The notes beneath the pieces are model-generated. The model had not been told where the DNA came from. It saw only the letters and a program-made list of their open reading frames with translations, and did no database searches. From the NCBI RefSeq assembly GCF_019334725.1, contig NZ_CP079818.1, forward strand, positions 310,001 through 374,000: 64,000 nt of DNA, read 5' to 3'. Within the stretch, counting starts at the first letter, position 1, and each line of letters starts with the position of its first letter. Position numbers and translations under genes: made by a program. Below are positions 1-8,825 of the stretch, piece after piece. Source of the stretch: Neisseria perflava. Its GTDB lineage: Bacteria > Pseudomonadota > Gammaproteobacteria > Burkholderiales > Neisseriaceae.

Positions 1-2
1 CA

Positions 3-59
3 TGGCAACGCCGCGTTAAATTCAAAGACCTCAACACCGTCGTTGTCGGTGCAGAATAA
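3..59 (+). CDS. 3' end of an unidentified gene (partial)
   Basis: An open frame enters from the left edge and ends at TAA (57-59). The visible C-terminal residues are WQRRVKFKDLNTVVVGAE. A DUS hairpin follows within 20 bp, as expected behind a real gene here. The fragment is too short to assign a family, and the reading frame is supported only by its stop and the terminator. Confidence 0.45.
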   Translation, partial: WQRRVKFKDLNTVVVGAE

Positions 60-74
60 AACGCTTTAAAACAA

Positions 75-110
75 CAGACCGTCTGAAAGATTTTTCAGAC
101 GGCCTGTTTT
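75..110 (+). terminator. DUS-pair terminator of the leftmost partial gene
   Basis: Inverted DUS copies (the left arm is the variant AGACCGTCTGAA) form a hairpin with a 4-nt loop, followed by TTTT. Confidence 0.7.
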
Positions 111-250
111 CATTCTGTCGATTTGCTGATCTTGTCATCAGAGACCACTCTAATCAATAAAATATCGGTCACAATCAGCTGTTGTTGTACATTTATAATA
201 AAAGCAAAGACATCATAAATAGCATTTCTATTACTGAAACCAACAAATAA

Positions 251-295
251 AAAGGCCGTCTGAAACCTTGAAACAGGTTTCAGACGGCCTTTTTT
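251..295 (-). terminator. DUS-pair terminator of glmS
   Basis: The stem AAAGGCCGTCTGAAACCT and its inverse lie 15 bp past the glmS stop. A/T runs on both sides would let it work in either direction. Confidence 0.75.
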
Positions 296-309
296 AACCG
301 GTTTATTGC

Positions 310-2148
310 TTATTCAACCGTTACCGATTTAGCCAAGTTGCGCGGTTTGTCCACGTCTGTGCCACGTGCGAGGGCGGCGTGGTAAGACAGGAGTTGCACA
401 GGGATGGTGTGCACAATCGGCGAGAGTACGCCGACGTGGCGTGGGGCGCGGATGACGTGCACGCCTTCGGTGGCGCTGAAGTTGCTATCGAGGTCGGCGA
501 AAACGAAGAGTTCGCCGCCGCGAGCGCCGACTTCCTGCATATTAGCTTTTACTTTGTCCAACAGGCTGTCGTTCGGGGCAATCACGACAACAGGCATGTT
601 CTCATCCACCAAGGCCAACGGGCCGTGTTTCAACTCACCCGCAGGATACGCTTCGGCGTGGATATAGGTAATCTCTTTCAGCTTCAATGCGCCTTCAAGG
701 GCGATTGGGAAGTGGATGCCGCGGCCGAGGAAGAGTGCGCTGGTTTTCTTGGCAAATTTTTGCGCCCAAGCGGCGATTTGCGGCTCCAGATTGAGAGCGT
801 GCTGAATGCTGCCCGGCAGTTGGCGCAATTCTTCAACGTATTCACGCGCTTGTTCGTCAGAAACCAGGCCGCGCTGTTTGCCCAAGGTAACGGCCAAACC
901 GAACAGGACAACCAGTTGGGTCGTGAACGCTTTGGTAGAGGCGACGCCGATTTCTGCGCCGGCGCGTGTGTACAGTACCAACTCGCTTTCACGCGGCAGG
1001 GCGGATTCCATCACGTTACAAATAGACAGGCTGTGTTTGTGTCCCAAGGATTGCGCGTATTTCAGGGCTTCCATGGTATCCAAGGTTTCGCCGGATTGGG
1101 AAATGGTGATGACCAGTTGTTTCGGATCGGCAATCACGTCGCGGTAGCGGTATTCGCTGGCGATTTCCACGTCGGTCGGCACTTTGGCGATGGATTCGAG
1201 CCAGTATTTGGCGGTCAGCGCGGCATAGTAGGACGTACCGCAGGCAAGGATTTTGATGCTGTGGATGTCGTCGAATACTTCGCGTGCATTCGCGCCGAAG
1301 TTTTCAGGTTCAAAACCGCCGTCCAAGAAGACTTCGGCAGTATCGGCGATGGCGCGGGGTTGTTCGTGGATTTCTTTTTGCATGAAGTGGCTGTATGGGC
1401 CCAATTCCAAAGAAGCCAAAGACAATTCGGACATTTTAATCGCGCGTTCGGTTTGCGCACCGGTTTTGTCGAGCAGTTTTTCGATGCCGTTTGCGTTCAG
1501 CAGGGCGATGTCGCCGTCTTCCAAGTAAGCGATGCGGCGGGTAAAGGCAATCACTGCGGATACGTCGGAAGCGATGAAGGTTTCCTGGTCGCCCAAGGCC
1601 ACCAACAACGGGCAGCCCATGCGCGCAACAACCATTTCTTCAGGGTTGTCTTGTGCGATAACGGCAATGGCGTATGCGCCGTGGAAACGGGCAGTCGCAG
1701 CTTGGACGGCTTCAAACAGTTTGCCGCCGTTTTGCGTGTATTCGTGGTTGACGCTGTGGGCGATGACTTCGGTATCGGTTTGCGATTCGAAGGTATAACC
1801 CAAAGCTTGCAGGCGTTCGCGTTCGGCTTCGAAGTTTTCGATGATGCCGTTGTGGACAACCGCGATCATGCCGCCGGAAATATGGGGGTGGGCGTTAGGC
1901 TCGGTTACACCGCCGTGGGTTGCCCAACGGGTATGGCCGATGCCGATATGGCCGAACACGCCATTTTCACGTGCTGCATCTTCCATCAGCTGAACACGGC
2001 CGACACGGCGGACGCGTTTGATTTTGCCGTCCATGTTGACGGCAATACCCGACGAATCGTAGCCTCGGTATTCAAGGCGTTTGAGACCGTCGGTCAGAAA
2101 ATCGACTACATTGTGATTGGCGCGAATAGCACCTACGATACCGCACAT
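310..2148 (-). CDS. glmS: Glutamine--fructose-6-phosphate aminotransferase (isomerizing)
   Basis: This cytoplasmic enzyme makes glucosamine-6-phosphate from fructose-6-phosphate and glutamine, the first step towards UDP-GlcNAc for peptidoglycan and LOS. The 612 aa match the family length. The protein starts MCGIVGA, so Cys2 becomes the N-terminal nucleophile of the class II glutaminase domain (about residues 2-220). Two SIS sugar-isomerase domains follow, and the end DKPRNLAKSVTVE is typical of the family. The gene lies downstream of glmU on the same strand, 161 bp away and separated by a DUS pair, so the two may be partly co-transcribed. The large open frame on the opposite strand is a codon-bias shadow. 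Confidence 0.97.
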   Translation of the reverse strand: MCGIVGAIRANHNVVDFLTDGLKRLEYRGYDSSGIAVNMDGKIKRVRRVGRVQLMEDAARENGVFGHIGIGHTRWATHGGVTEPNAHPHISGGMIAVVHNGIIENFEAERERLQALGYTFESQTDTEVIAHSVNHEYTQNGGKLFEAVQAATARFHGAYAIAVIAQDNPEEMVVARMGCPLLVALGDQETFIASDVSAVIAFTRRIAYLEDGDIALLNANGIEKLLDKTGAQTERAIKMSELSLASLELGPYSHFMQKEIHEQPRAIADTAEVFLDGGFEPENFGANAREVFDDIHSIKILACGTSYYAALTAKYWLESIAKVPTDVEIASEYRYRDVIADPKQLVITISQSGETLDTMEALKYAQSLGHKHSLSICNVMESALPRESELVLYTRAGAEIGVASTKAFTTQLVVLFGLAVTLGKQRGLVSDEQAREYVEELRQLPGSIQHALNLEPQIAAWAQKFAKKTSALFLGRGIHFPIALEGALKLKEITYIHAEAYPAGELKHGPLALVDENMPVVVIAPNDSLLDKVKANMQEVGARGGELFVFADLDSNFSATEGVHVIRAPRHVGVLSPIVHTIPVQLLSYHAALARGTDVDKPRNLAKSVTVE

Positions 2149-2253
2149 ATAAGTTCCTTAGTATCAAAAGTTTGAAAAAATGACTGCTGCTCCGGCTCCC
2201 GAAAGCGGCAGTCGGAAAACGCCGTTTTATTTTCATTGAAACGGCAAATCTAG

Positions 2254-2293
2254 GTTTCAGACGGCCTGTTGTTTCTCAAGGCCGTCTGAAAAC
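2254..2293 (-). terminator. DUS pair between glmU and glmS
   Basis: Inverted DUS copies lie 17 bp after the glmU stop. The loop is 12 nt and there is no clear T-run on the minus strand, so termination may be leaky. Confidence 0.5.
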
Positions 2294-2309
2294 AAATAAA
2301 AGATCAACC

Positions 2310-3683
2310 TTACTTCTTATCGCCTTTTTCCGGACGCACCCAGCCTTCGATGACGGTTTGGCGCGAACGGGCGAGAACGAGTTTGCCGTCTTCGCAGTTA
2401 CGGGTAATCGCGCTGCCCGCGCCTGTCGTCACTTTATTACCGAGGGTGACAGGGGCAACCAGTACGCAGTTTGAACCGATGCGTACTTCGTCGCCGATGA
2501 CGGTTTTGTGTTTGTTCACGCCGTCGTAGTTGGCAATAATCGTGCCGGCGCCGAAGTTGGTTTTGCTGCCGATCTCGGCATCACCGATGTAGGTGAGGTG
2601 GTTGGCTTTGGTGCCGTTGCCGATGGTGGCGTTTTTGACTTCGACGAAGTTGCCGATGTGTACGTCGTCGGCCAGTTTGGCTTGCGGACGCAGGCGGGCG
2701 TATGGGCCGATTTGGTTGTTTTCGCCGACTTCGCAATCTTCAAAATGAGAGAACGGGGCGATTTTGGTGTTGGCACCGATTTTGGCGTTTTTGATCACGC
2801 AGTTGGCACCGATTTCGACGTTGTCGCCGAGTTCGACTTCGCCTTCGATGACGACGTTGACGTCAATCACGGCATCTTGTCCGTGTTTCAGACGGCCTCG
2901 TAAATCGAAACGTGCCGGATCGCGCAGGGTGACGCCTGCTTTGAGCAATTCTTGCGCCTGTTCGGTTTGGAAGATGCGTTCGAGTTCGGCAAGCTGGAGT
3001 TTGTTGTTCACGCCGGCGGCCAGATGGGAGGCGCGCACTTGGACGGGATGAACTTTGATGCCGTCGGCAACGGCTTTGGCGATGAGGTCGGTCAGGTAGT
3101 ATTCGCCTTGGGCATTGTTGCTGGAAAGGCTGTTCAACCAAGCTTCAAGTTTGGCGTTAGGCAGAACCAAAATGCCGGTGTTGATTTCTTTTACGGCCTT
3201 TTGGGCGGCATCGGCGTCTTTTTCTTCGACAATGGCGGTTACGTTGCCGTTGCTGTCGCGGATGATGCGGCCCAAGCCTGTCGGGTCGTTGGGCACGTCG
3301 GTCAACAGGCCGACTTCGTTGCCTGCGGCTTCGAGCAGGGTTTCGAGGGTTGCTGCGTCAATCAGGGGGACGTCGCCGTACAACACCAGCGTGCGGCCTT
3401 CGGCGGACAGGTGCGGCAGGGCGGTTTTGACGGCGTGGCCGGTACCGAGCTGTTCGGTTTGTTCAACCCAAACGACATCGCGTTTGACGGTGTCCAAGAC
3501 TTGCTCTTTGCCGTGGCCGATGACGACGCAGATGTTTTGGGGATTCAGGGAGGCGGCGGTGTCAATAACGCGCTCAACCATGGGAAGGCCGCCGATGCGG
3601 TGCAGCACTTTGGGCATTTTGGAGTACATGCGCGTGCCTTTGCCGGCGGCGAGGATGACGATATTTAAAGCTGTCTGAGCCAT
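2310..3683 (-). CDS. glmU: Bifunctional GlcN-1-P acetyltransferase / UDP-GlcNAc pyrophosphorylase
   Basis: GlmU acetylates glucosamine-1-phosphate and then uridylates it to UDP-GlcNAc, completing the route begun by the neighbouring glmS. The N-terminal nucleotidyltransferase domain shows the LAAGKGTRM signature (residues 11-19) with the following Lys. The C-terminal half, from about residue 255, is a left-handed beta-helix of hexapeptide repeats ending in the acetyltransferase site. The 457 aa match the family. An internal DUS (about 2887) is translated within the coding sequence. The start ATG at 3683 is followed directly by the conserved N-terminus. Confidence 0.97.
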   Translation of the reverse strand: MAQTALNIVILAAGKGTRMYSKMPKVLHRIGGLPMVERVIDTAASLNPQNICVVIGHGKEQVLDTVKRDVVWVEQTEQLGTGHAVKTALPHLSAEGRTLVLYGDVPLIDAATLETLLEAAGNEVGLLTDVPNDPTGLGRIIRDSNGNVTAIVEEKDADAAQKAVKEINTGILVLPNAKLEAWLNSLSSNNAQGEYYLTDLIAKAVADGIKVHPVQVRASHLAAGVNNKLQLAELERIFQTEQAQELLKAGVTLRDPARFDLRGRLKHGQDAVIDVNVVIEGEVELGDNVEIGANCVIKNAKIGANTKIAPFSHFEDCEVGENNQIGPYARLRPQAKLADDVHIGNFVEVKNATIGNGTKANHLTYIGDAEIGSKTNFGAGTIIANYDGVNKHKTVIGDEVRIGSNCVLVAPVTLGNKVTTGAGSAITRNCEDGKLVLARSRQTVIEGWVRPEKGDKK

Positions 3684-3710
3684 GATACGGTTTCCGTTGT
3701 CGTTGTTTGA

Positions 3711-3772
3711 GGCCGTCTGAAAAGTGTGGCAACAAGTGTTGATTGTTTTTCACTCCGTTTCAGACGGCCTTG
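3711..3772. terminator. Widely spaced DUS pair upstream of glmU
   Basis: Two inverted DUS copies lie about 35 nt apart between glmU and the convergently trailing lipoprotein gene. It probably ends the 3782-4066 transcript, although the long loop makes it a weak hairpin. Confidence 0.4.
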
Positions 3773-3781
3773 GGGATATTG

Positions 3782-4066
3782 TTATTCGGTTGCTGGCTGT
3801 TGGTTGGCAAATTGCGGTTTTTGCCAATGTTGGCCGCGTTCGCCGTGTTCGGCATGATCCGCTTGATTGGATTGGACGGCGCGGCGCTCAGGGCGGAACT
3901 GGTTGTAATTCATGTTTTTAGAATAAGTACCGTCCTGATAAACGATAGGCGTGCCGGTAGCATATTTTTGTCGTACGGCGGTACGGCCGGATTCGTTGGT
4001 GTAGGTTTCCCAAGAGCAACCGGCCAAAACGGCGGCGGCGGTCAGAATTAAAGCGAGTTTACGCAT
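3782..4066 (-). CDS. Small lipoprotein (YTxxxGRTAV type)
   Basis: The start is placed at 4066, where CAAGGAC precedes MRKLALILTAAAVLAGC, a lipoprotein signal with lipobox LAGC (Cys17). The longer upstream frame has no signal of its own. The mature part is short, polar and rich in Gln, His and Arg, and carries GRTAV followed by a VYQD motif. The same two motifs occur in the small lipoprotein at 17692-17925. It probably sits in the outer membrane or periplasm. Its function is unknown. In Neisseria this slot after glmU typically holds a small lipoprotein. Confidence 0.8.
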   Translation of the reverse strand: MRKLALILTAAAVLAGCSWETYTNESGRTAVRQKYATGTPIVYQDGTYSKNMNYNQFRPERRAVQSNQADHAEHGERGQHWQKPQFANQQPATE

Positions 4067-4127
4067 GATGTTGTCCTTGTTTTTAAATGTCGGCAATACC
4101 GTGTATTGTACTTGTTTTTGCAAAACT

Positions 4128-4775
4128 TCACGGCAGTTTTGTGCAAACTTCAAGCAAACCCTGCATATCTTTCGCTATGCCGTCGGCAAATGGCAGCGGA
4201 TGGGCTTTTTCGCCGTACCAAATGGTCTTCATGCCCAAGGCTTTGGCTTGGTGCAGATTGTCGGCACTGTCGTCCACCATAATGCACTGTTCGGGTTTGA
4301 CGCCCAACAGGCGGCAGACGTTGAGATAGGCCTGCGGATTGGGTTTGTAGAGCAGGCCGAAGTCGTCCGTGCCGAACAAGCCGTCAAAATGCGCTTCCAA
4401 GCCCAACGCTTCAACCAATGCGCGGACATAAAACGAAGGCCCGTTGGAAAATACGGCTTTTCGCCCTTTCAGACGGCCTAAAACGTCATCAGTTCCATCC
4501 ATACCCTCCACCTTTGCCAAAATTTGCTTAAGCGGGTGACTTTCACGCAAAAACTCATCGATATCGACTTCGGGATGGTGGATTTGCAAACCGGCAAGCG
4601 TCGCGCCGTATCGGTGCCAATAATCTTGGCGCAGGTGGGAGGCGGCTTCTTCGGAAAGTTTCAGACGGCCTGCCATGTATTCGGTCATGGCGCGGTTGAT
4701 GATGTAGAAAATGCCGGCTTCGGCATTGTGCAAAGTATTGTCGAGGTCAAACAGCCAAACGGGAGAATGATTCAT
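4128..4775 (-). CDS. HAD-family pyrimidine 5'-nucleotidase
   Basis: This 215-aa soluble protein opens with WLFDLDNTLHNA, the HAD motif I with the nucleophile and acid Asp pair (residues 10 and 12). Motif II FSNG lies near residue 109 and the metal-binding MVDDSADN near residue 166. DLDNTLH is typical of the SSM1/YjjG-like pyrimidine 5'-nucleotidases, which hydrolyse nucleoside monophosphates, so that substrate is inferred from the family. It lies upstream of the small lipoprotein gene on the same strand and starts about 65 bp from the divergent thiB. A DUS lies within the coding sequence. Confidence 0.85.
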   Translation of the reverse strand: MNHSPVWLFDLDNTLHNAEAGIFYIINRAMTEYMAGRLKLSEEAASHLRQDYWHRYGATLAGLQIHHPEVDIDEFLRESHPLKQILAKVEGMDGTDDVLGRLKGRKAVFSNGPSFYVRALVEALGLEAHFDGLFGTDDFGLLYKPNPQAYLNVCRLLGVKPEQCIMVDDSADNLHQAKALGMKTIWYGEKAHPLPFADGIAKDMQGLLEVCTKLP

Positions 4776-4840
4776 ATCGTGCCTTGATATGCAGATTTTG
4801 TTATGATATTTCGTATTTTACCCGTACTAAAGGAAAGAGA

Positions 4841-5842
4841 ATGAAACTGAAATTGTCCGCCGTGGCCCTGTTGCTGGCTTCGGCAAACCTGTACGCCCAA
4901 ACCGAAGTGCGTTTGGCCGTGCACAAATCCTTCAGCCTGCCACAATCCGTCATCGCACAATTTGAAAAAGCCAACGATGCCAAAGTGTCCGTCATCAAGG
5001 CAGGCAGTGGCAACGAAATGCTCAACAAGCTGATTTTGAGCAAGGCCAACCCGATTGCCGATGCGGTTTACGGTTTAGACAACGCCAACATCGGCAAAGC
5101 CAAAGCCGCCGGCATCCTCGCCGCCAACCAACCCAAATCCGCACCCGTAACCGCTTCCCTGCCCGATGCGCTGGCTGTCGATTACGCCTATGTCGCCATC
5201 AACTACGACAAAAAATGGTTTGAACAGAAAAAATTGCCCCTGCCGCAAACCCTGCAAGATTTGACCAAACCGGAATATAAAAACCTTCTGGTAACCCCGT
5301 CTCCCGCCACATCCTCGCCCGGCCTCTCCTTCCTCTTGGCCAACATCGGCGGCATGGGTGAAGAAGGTGCGTTCAAATGGTGGGCGCAAATGCGCCAAAA
5401 CGGCGTGAAAGTTGCCAAAGGCTGGAGCGAAGCCTACTACACCGACTTCACCCAAAACGGCGGCGCCTATCCCCTCGTGGTCAGCTATGCCACCAGCCCG
5501 GCGGCCGAAGTCCACTACTCCAAAGGCAAATACAGCACCCCACCCACCGGCAACCTCTTCCTCAAAGGCGGCACATTCCGCCAAGTTGAAGGCGCGGCCG
5601 TTTTGAAAGGCGCAAAACAACCCGAACTGGCAGCCAAACTGGTGAGCTGGCTGCAAAGCGGCGACGTGCAAAAAGCCCTGCCTGCCGAAATGTGGGTCTA
5701 TCCGGCTGCCAAAAACACGCCGCTGCCCAAAATATTCGAGTTCGCCCAAACCCCGAAACACAGCGATTCCCCCAACCGCGCCGACATCAACACCAAACAA
5801 AAACAATGGGTGAGCCGTTGGAGCAAAACCGTTTTACGTTAA
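4841..5842 (+). CDS. thiB: Thiamine-type ABC transporter substrate-binding protein
   Basis: This is a periplasmic solute-binding protein of the ThiB subfamily of the iron/sulfate/thiamine cluster. The start at 4841 follows AAAGGAAAGAG and gives a signal peptide (MKLKLSAVALLLASANLYA, cleaved before Gln). The mature protein has the family blocks AGSGNEMLNKLILSK, DYAYVAINYD and a C-terminal SDSPNRADIN segment. No permease (thiP) or ATPase (thiQ) is adjacent, so the partners must be elsewhere. I see no TPP riboswitch in the 65-bp leader. A DUS terminator follows. The ligand is inferred, not shown by any residue I can check. Confidence 0.8.
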   Translation: MKLKLSAVALLLASANLYAQTEVRLAVHKSFSLPQSVIAQFEKANDAKVSVIKAGSGNEMLNKLILSKANPIADAVYGLDNANIGKAKAAGILAANQPKSAPVTASLPDALAVDYAYVAINYDKKWFEQKKLPLPQTLQDLTKPEYKNLLVTPSPATSSPGLSFLLANIGGMGEEGAFKWWAQMRQNGVKVAKGWSEAYYTDFTQNGGAYPLVVSYATSPAAEVHYSKGKYSTPPTGNLFLKGGTFRQVEGAAVLKGAKQPELAAKLVSWLQSGDVQKALPAEMWVYPAAKNTPLPKIFEFAQTPKHSDSPNRADINTKQKQWVSRWSKTVLR

Positions 5843-5866
5843 GCTGAAAAGAATTTAGGAAAGATT

Positions 5867-5915
5867 AAAGGCCGTCTGAAAAAACAAATCATTAGTTTTT
5901 CAGACGGCCTTGTTT
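5867..5915 (+). terminator. DUS-pair terminator of thiB
   Basis: The hairpin AAAGGCCGTCTGAAAAA...TTTTTCAGACGGCCTT ends in TTTT, 25 bp after the thiB stop. Confidence 0.75.
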
Positions 5916-5955
5916 TACAATGACCTTTTAAACAACTTCACACGCACACACAATT

Positions 5956-6801
5956 ATGAATTTCGATCTTCAAGTCCTCTCTTCGTTCTCCGGCTGGGAA
6001 CAACTCGCCCAAACCGGCATGTCTTTCGGTACCAACCTGCTGGCCGCCTTAGCCATCTTCTTTATCGGCCGCTGGGTCGCCACGCGCGTGGTGACACTGA
6101 TGAAAGCCGCGCTGACACGCGCCAAAGTCGATAAAACACTGGTCAGCTTCCTCGGCAACGTTGCCAACATCGGCCTGCTGATCCTCATCATTATCGCGGC
6201 ACTGGGCAAACTCGGTATCCCGACCACTTCCGTTACCGCCCTGATCGGTGGCGCAGGCTTGGCCGTGGCTTTGTCTTTGAAAGACCAACTGTCCAACTTC
6301 GCCGCCGGCGCGCTGATTATCCTGTTCCGTCCGTTTAAAGTCGGCGACTTTATCCGCGTCAACGGTTTTGAAGGCATCGTCCGCGAAATCAAAATGGTGC
6401 AGACCTCTTTGAGTACGCCGGACAACGAAGAAGTCGTCCTGCCTAACAGCGTGGTCATGACCAACAGCATCACCAACCGCTCCTCCCTGCCCCTGTGCCG
6501 CGCCCAAGTCGTTGTCGGCGTCGATTACGCCTGCGACTTGAAAGCCGCCAAAGCCGCCGTATTGAGAGCGGCAACCGAGCATCCATTATGTGTTCAAACC
6601 GAAGAACGACCTGCCGTCGTATACATTACCAACCTTGGTGACAGCGCCATCGAGATCACCCTTTGGGCGTGGACGCAAGAAGAAAATCTCGGCCCATTCC
6701 GATTCGCCCTGAACGAGCAGATCGTCGAAAATCTGCGCGAAGCCAACATCAACATCCCATTCCCACAATGTGATGTCCACCTCATTCAGCCGAAAGACTG
6801 A
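5956..6801 (+). CDS. mscS: Small-conductance mechanosensitive channel, MscS family
   Basis: This 281-aa inner-membrane channel opens on membrane tension to release solutes in hypo-osmotic shock. Two hydrophobic helices (about residues 25-45 and 65-85) precede the Gly/Ala-rich pore helix TM3 (GGAGLAVALSLKDQLSNFAAG region). The cytoplasmic beta domain follows (RPFKVGDFIRVNGFEGIV, about 123-140), then an alpha/beta C-terminus. Its size matches E. coli MscS. The ATG is preceded only by a weak ribosome site, but it gives the expected N-terminus. A single DUS lies after the stop. Confidence 0.92.
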   Translation: MNFDLQVLSSFSGWEQLAQTGMSFGTNLLAALAIFFIGRWVATRVVTLMKAALTRAKVDKTLVSFLGNVANIGLLILIIIAALGKLGIPTTSVTALIGGAGLAVALSLKDQLSNFAAGALIILFRPFKVGDFIRVNGFEGIVREIKMVQTSLSTPDNEEVVLPNSVVMTNSITNRSSLPLCRAQVVVGVDYACDLKAAKAAVLRAATEHPLCVQTEERPAVVYITNLGDSAIEITLWAWTQEENLGPFRFALNEQIVENLREANINIPFPQCDVHLIQPKD

Positions 6802-6876
6802 TTTCAGCTTTCAGGCCGTCTGAAACTCGGCGGGTCAAACGCCCGCCCCATTCCACCATTTCCATAAGGAGCCGCC

Positions 6877-7344
6877 ATGTCCCATCTGCAAACCATCGCC
6901 GAACACCTGACCAGCCGCCGTCAAACCGTTACCTGCGCCGAGTCCTGCACCGGCGGCCTGCTTGCAGGTGCGCTGACCTCCCTCTCCGGCAGCTCGCAAT
7001 GGTTTCATCAGAGCTTCGTCACATACAGCAACCAAGCCAAACAAGACCGCCTCGGCGTCATGCCCGACACCTTGCTGAAACACGGCGCGGTCAGCCGCGA
7101 GACCGTCTATGAAATGGCACGCGGCGCAAAAGCCGTGGCGCAGGCAGATTACGCCTTGAGTATTTCCGGCATCGCCGGCCCTAGCGGCGGCAGCGCGGCC
7201 AAACCGGTCGGTACAGTCTGGTTCGGCCTGGCCACACCCGAAGGTTCGTTTGAGCAAACCGCGCTTTTCACAGGCGACCGCGAAGCAGTAAGGGCGCAAG
7301 CCGTTGAATACGCATTGGCTTTCTTGGCGGAACATTTGGTTTGA
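6877..7344 (+). CDS. pncC: Nicotinamide-nucleotide amidohydrolase (CinA C-terminal type)
   Basis: This 155-aa cytoplasmic enzyme deamidates NMN to NaMN in the pyridine nucleotide salvage cycle. It corresponds to the free-standing CinA C-terminal domain. Characteristic motifs are VTCAESCTGGLLAG (about residues 18-31) and SISGIAGPSGGS (about 95-106). AAGGAG sits 6 bp before the ATG. A separate nicotinamidase (pncA, 40044) in this window serves the same cofactor. Convergent with efeB. Confidence 0.92.
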   Translation: MSHLQTIAEHLTSRRQTVTCAESCTGGLLAGALTSLSGSSQWFHQSFVTYSNQAKQDRLGVMPDTLLKHGAVSRETVYEMARGAKAVAQADYALSISGIAGPSGGSAAKPVGTVWFGLATPEGSFEQTALFTGDREAVRAQAVEYALAFLAEHLV

Positions 7345-7355
7345 TAGAAAAACAC

Positions 7356-7400
7356 AGGCCGTCTGAAATCTGGAAATCAGGTTTCAGACGGCCTTTTTAT
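7356..7400. terminator. Bidirectional DUS terminator between pncC and efeB
   Basis: A long DUS stem extended by matching flanks (CAGGCCGTCTGAAATCT...) lies between convergent genes, with a T-run on the efeB side. Confidence 0.75.
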
Positions 7401-7425
7401 TTATCTATTCAAACCATCGGCGGAT

Positions 7426-8691
7426 TTATACGCCCAAAAGCTCTTTGCCGAGGAAGCTGCCTTTTTCGACACCAGGCAGGACGAAGAAATAGCCGCCGCC
7501 AAACGGGCTGATGTATTCCTCCAGCGGCTCGCCGTTGAGCAGGTTTTGCACGAAGATGAAGCCGTCGGCAAGGTTGGCCTGATAGCAGATGAATATCAAG
7601 CCGACATCGAGTTGGCCGTTGGCGGCGAGGCCGCGCGAGTAGTTGAAGGCGCGGCGGTAGAGCAGGTGTTTTTTCATGAACTCAGGATCGCGCGGATTGG
7701 CAAGGCGCATATGGCTGTCTTTGGGCGTGATTTTGCCGTCGGGGTCTTTGGCGAAATCGGCGGTGTCGCCCTCTTTTTTACCGTCCATGGGCGCGCCGCT
7801 GTATTTGCGCCGGCCGAAAATGTCGGTTTGTTCCTGCATCGGGGTGCGGTCCCAAAACTCGACAAAGTGGCGGATGAGGCGGACGGCCTGATAGCTGCCG
7901 TTTTTCGCCCATGCCGGTTCGTCCAAGCTGTTGGCGGCAACGCCTGTCCACAGGACTTGATCGGCGACTTTGGGATCTTCGACTTTGGGATTGCCGGAGC
8001 CGTCGCGGAAACCTAAAAGGTTGCGCGCGGCAATGGCGCCGGGTTCGGCTTTAGGGAGCCAACCGTCTATGCTCCAACGGATCACGGCAAACTGGGCGGT
8101 ATTTTTGATGATGTCACGCAGGGCGGCTTGGCAGGTTTCGGGAGAGAATGCGCAAATTTGCAGGCTAAGGTCGCCGTCGCACCAAGATTTTTGGAGTTTG
8201 TCGTTGGGGAAGTCGCGCATTTCCTGCAGGTGTTTCGGCTTTTTGTCTTTGAGGCCGAAGCGGTCGTCAAAGAGGCTGCTGCCGACGCCGACGGTAACCG
8301 TCAGTCCGTCGGGACGGAATTGTTTGCCGAGGATGCCGCTGCCCGCAGGCGGGAGTTTGTCGTCGCCGTCTTGGTATTCGCCGCCTTGGGTAAGGAATTC
8401 GATGCGGGCGGTCAGGGCGCGGAACAGGTTTTCAAGTTGTTTGGCGTCTTTGGCGGTAACGTCAAAGGCACACATGATGCCGAAGAGCTGGTGTGGTGTG
8501 ACGATGCCTGCCTGATGCTCGCCGTAACACGGATAGGCCAGCTCGGAATGTTGGTTGTTTTGGGTTTCGGCGGCGGCTTCGCCTTGTTTTTTGCCGGCAA
8601 AATAACCGGCAACGCCGATGGCGCCGGCGGCAAGGGCAGTTTTGAAAAGGGTTCGTTTTTCGGGTTGTGCCGGTTGTTTGTTTTGGCTCAT
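7426..8691 (-). CDS. efeB: Dyp-type haem peroxidase of the Efe iron-uptake system
   Basis: EfeB is the periplasmic Dyp-type peroxidase of the EfeUOB ferrous/haem-iron system. The 421 aa include the Dyp signature GFRDG (residues 227-231), with the catalytic Asp, and a distal HFVEFWDR block. The N-terminus EKRTLFKTALAAGAIGVAGY looks like a Tat signal, but has KR where the canonical twin arginine stands. Export by Tat is therefore likely but not certain. AAGGAG precedes the ATG. It is the third gene of efeU-efeO-efeB, 134 bp after efeO with a DUS pair between, which may lower its expression. Confidence 0.93.
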   Translation of the reverse strand: MSQNKQPAQPEKRTLFKTALAAGAIGVAGYFAGKKQGEAAAETQNNQHSELAYPCYGEHQAGIVTPHQLFGIMCAFDVTAKDAKQLENLFRALTARIEFLTQGGEYQDGDDKLPPAGSGILGKQFRPDGLTVTVGVGSSLFDDRFGLKDKKPKHLQEMRDFPNDKLQKSWCDGDLSLQICAFSPETCQAALRDIIKNTAQFAVIRWSIDGWLPKAEPGAIAARNLLGFRDGSGNPKVEDPKVADQVLWTGVAANSLDEPAWAKNGSYQAVRLIRHFVEFWDRTPMQEQTDIFGRRKYSGAPMDGKKEGDTADFAKDPDGKITPKDSHMRLANPRDPEFMKKHLLYRRAFNYSRGLAANGQLDVGLIFICYQANLADGFIFVQNLLNGEPLEEYISPFGGGYFFVLPGVEKGSFLGKELLGV

Positions 8692-8778
8692 GGTCTGCTC
8701 CTTGGCAGGGAACGGAAAGATTGCAATCGTGTGAAGTAAGGTCGGTTTTCAAGCATATTTGTGTGGGCGACAATAAGA

Positions 8779-8815
8779 TTCAGACGACCTTTCAATATCC
8801 AAAGGCCGTCTGAAA
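8779..8815 (-). terminator. Mixed-dialect DUS pair between efeO and efeB
   Basis: The left arm reads TTCAGACGACCT, the inverse of AGGTCGTCTGAA (the mucosa/sicca-type dialect), and pairs with AGGCCGTCTGAA through a G-T or mismatched step. It lies inside the efe operon, so it probably attenuates efeB rather than fully terminating. Confidence 0.5.
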
Positions 8816-8825
8816 ACGCGTTATC

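Noticed and set aside
379..2175. A 598-codon open frame opposite glmS
   Set aside because: It mirrors glmS codon bias, has no family features and overlaps a well-identified essential gene throughout.
4776..4840. TPP riboswitch before thiB
   Set aside because: The leader is only about 65 bp and lacks the conserved CUGAGA and GAACCUG-type motifs.
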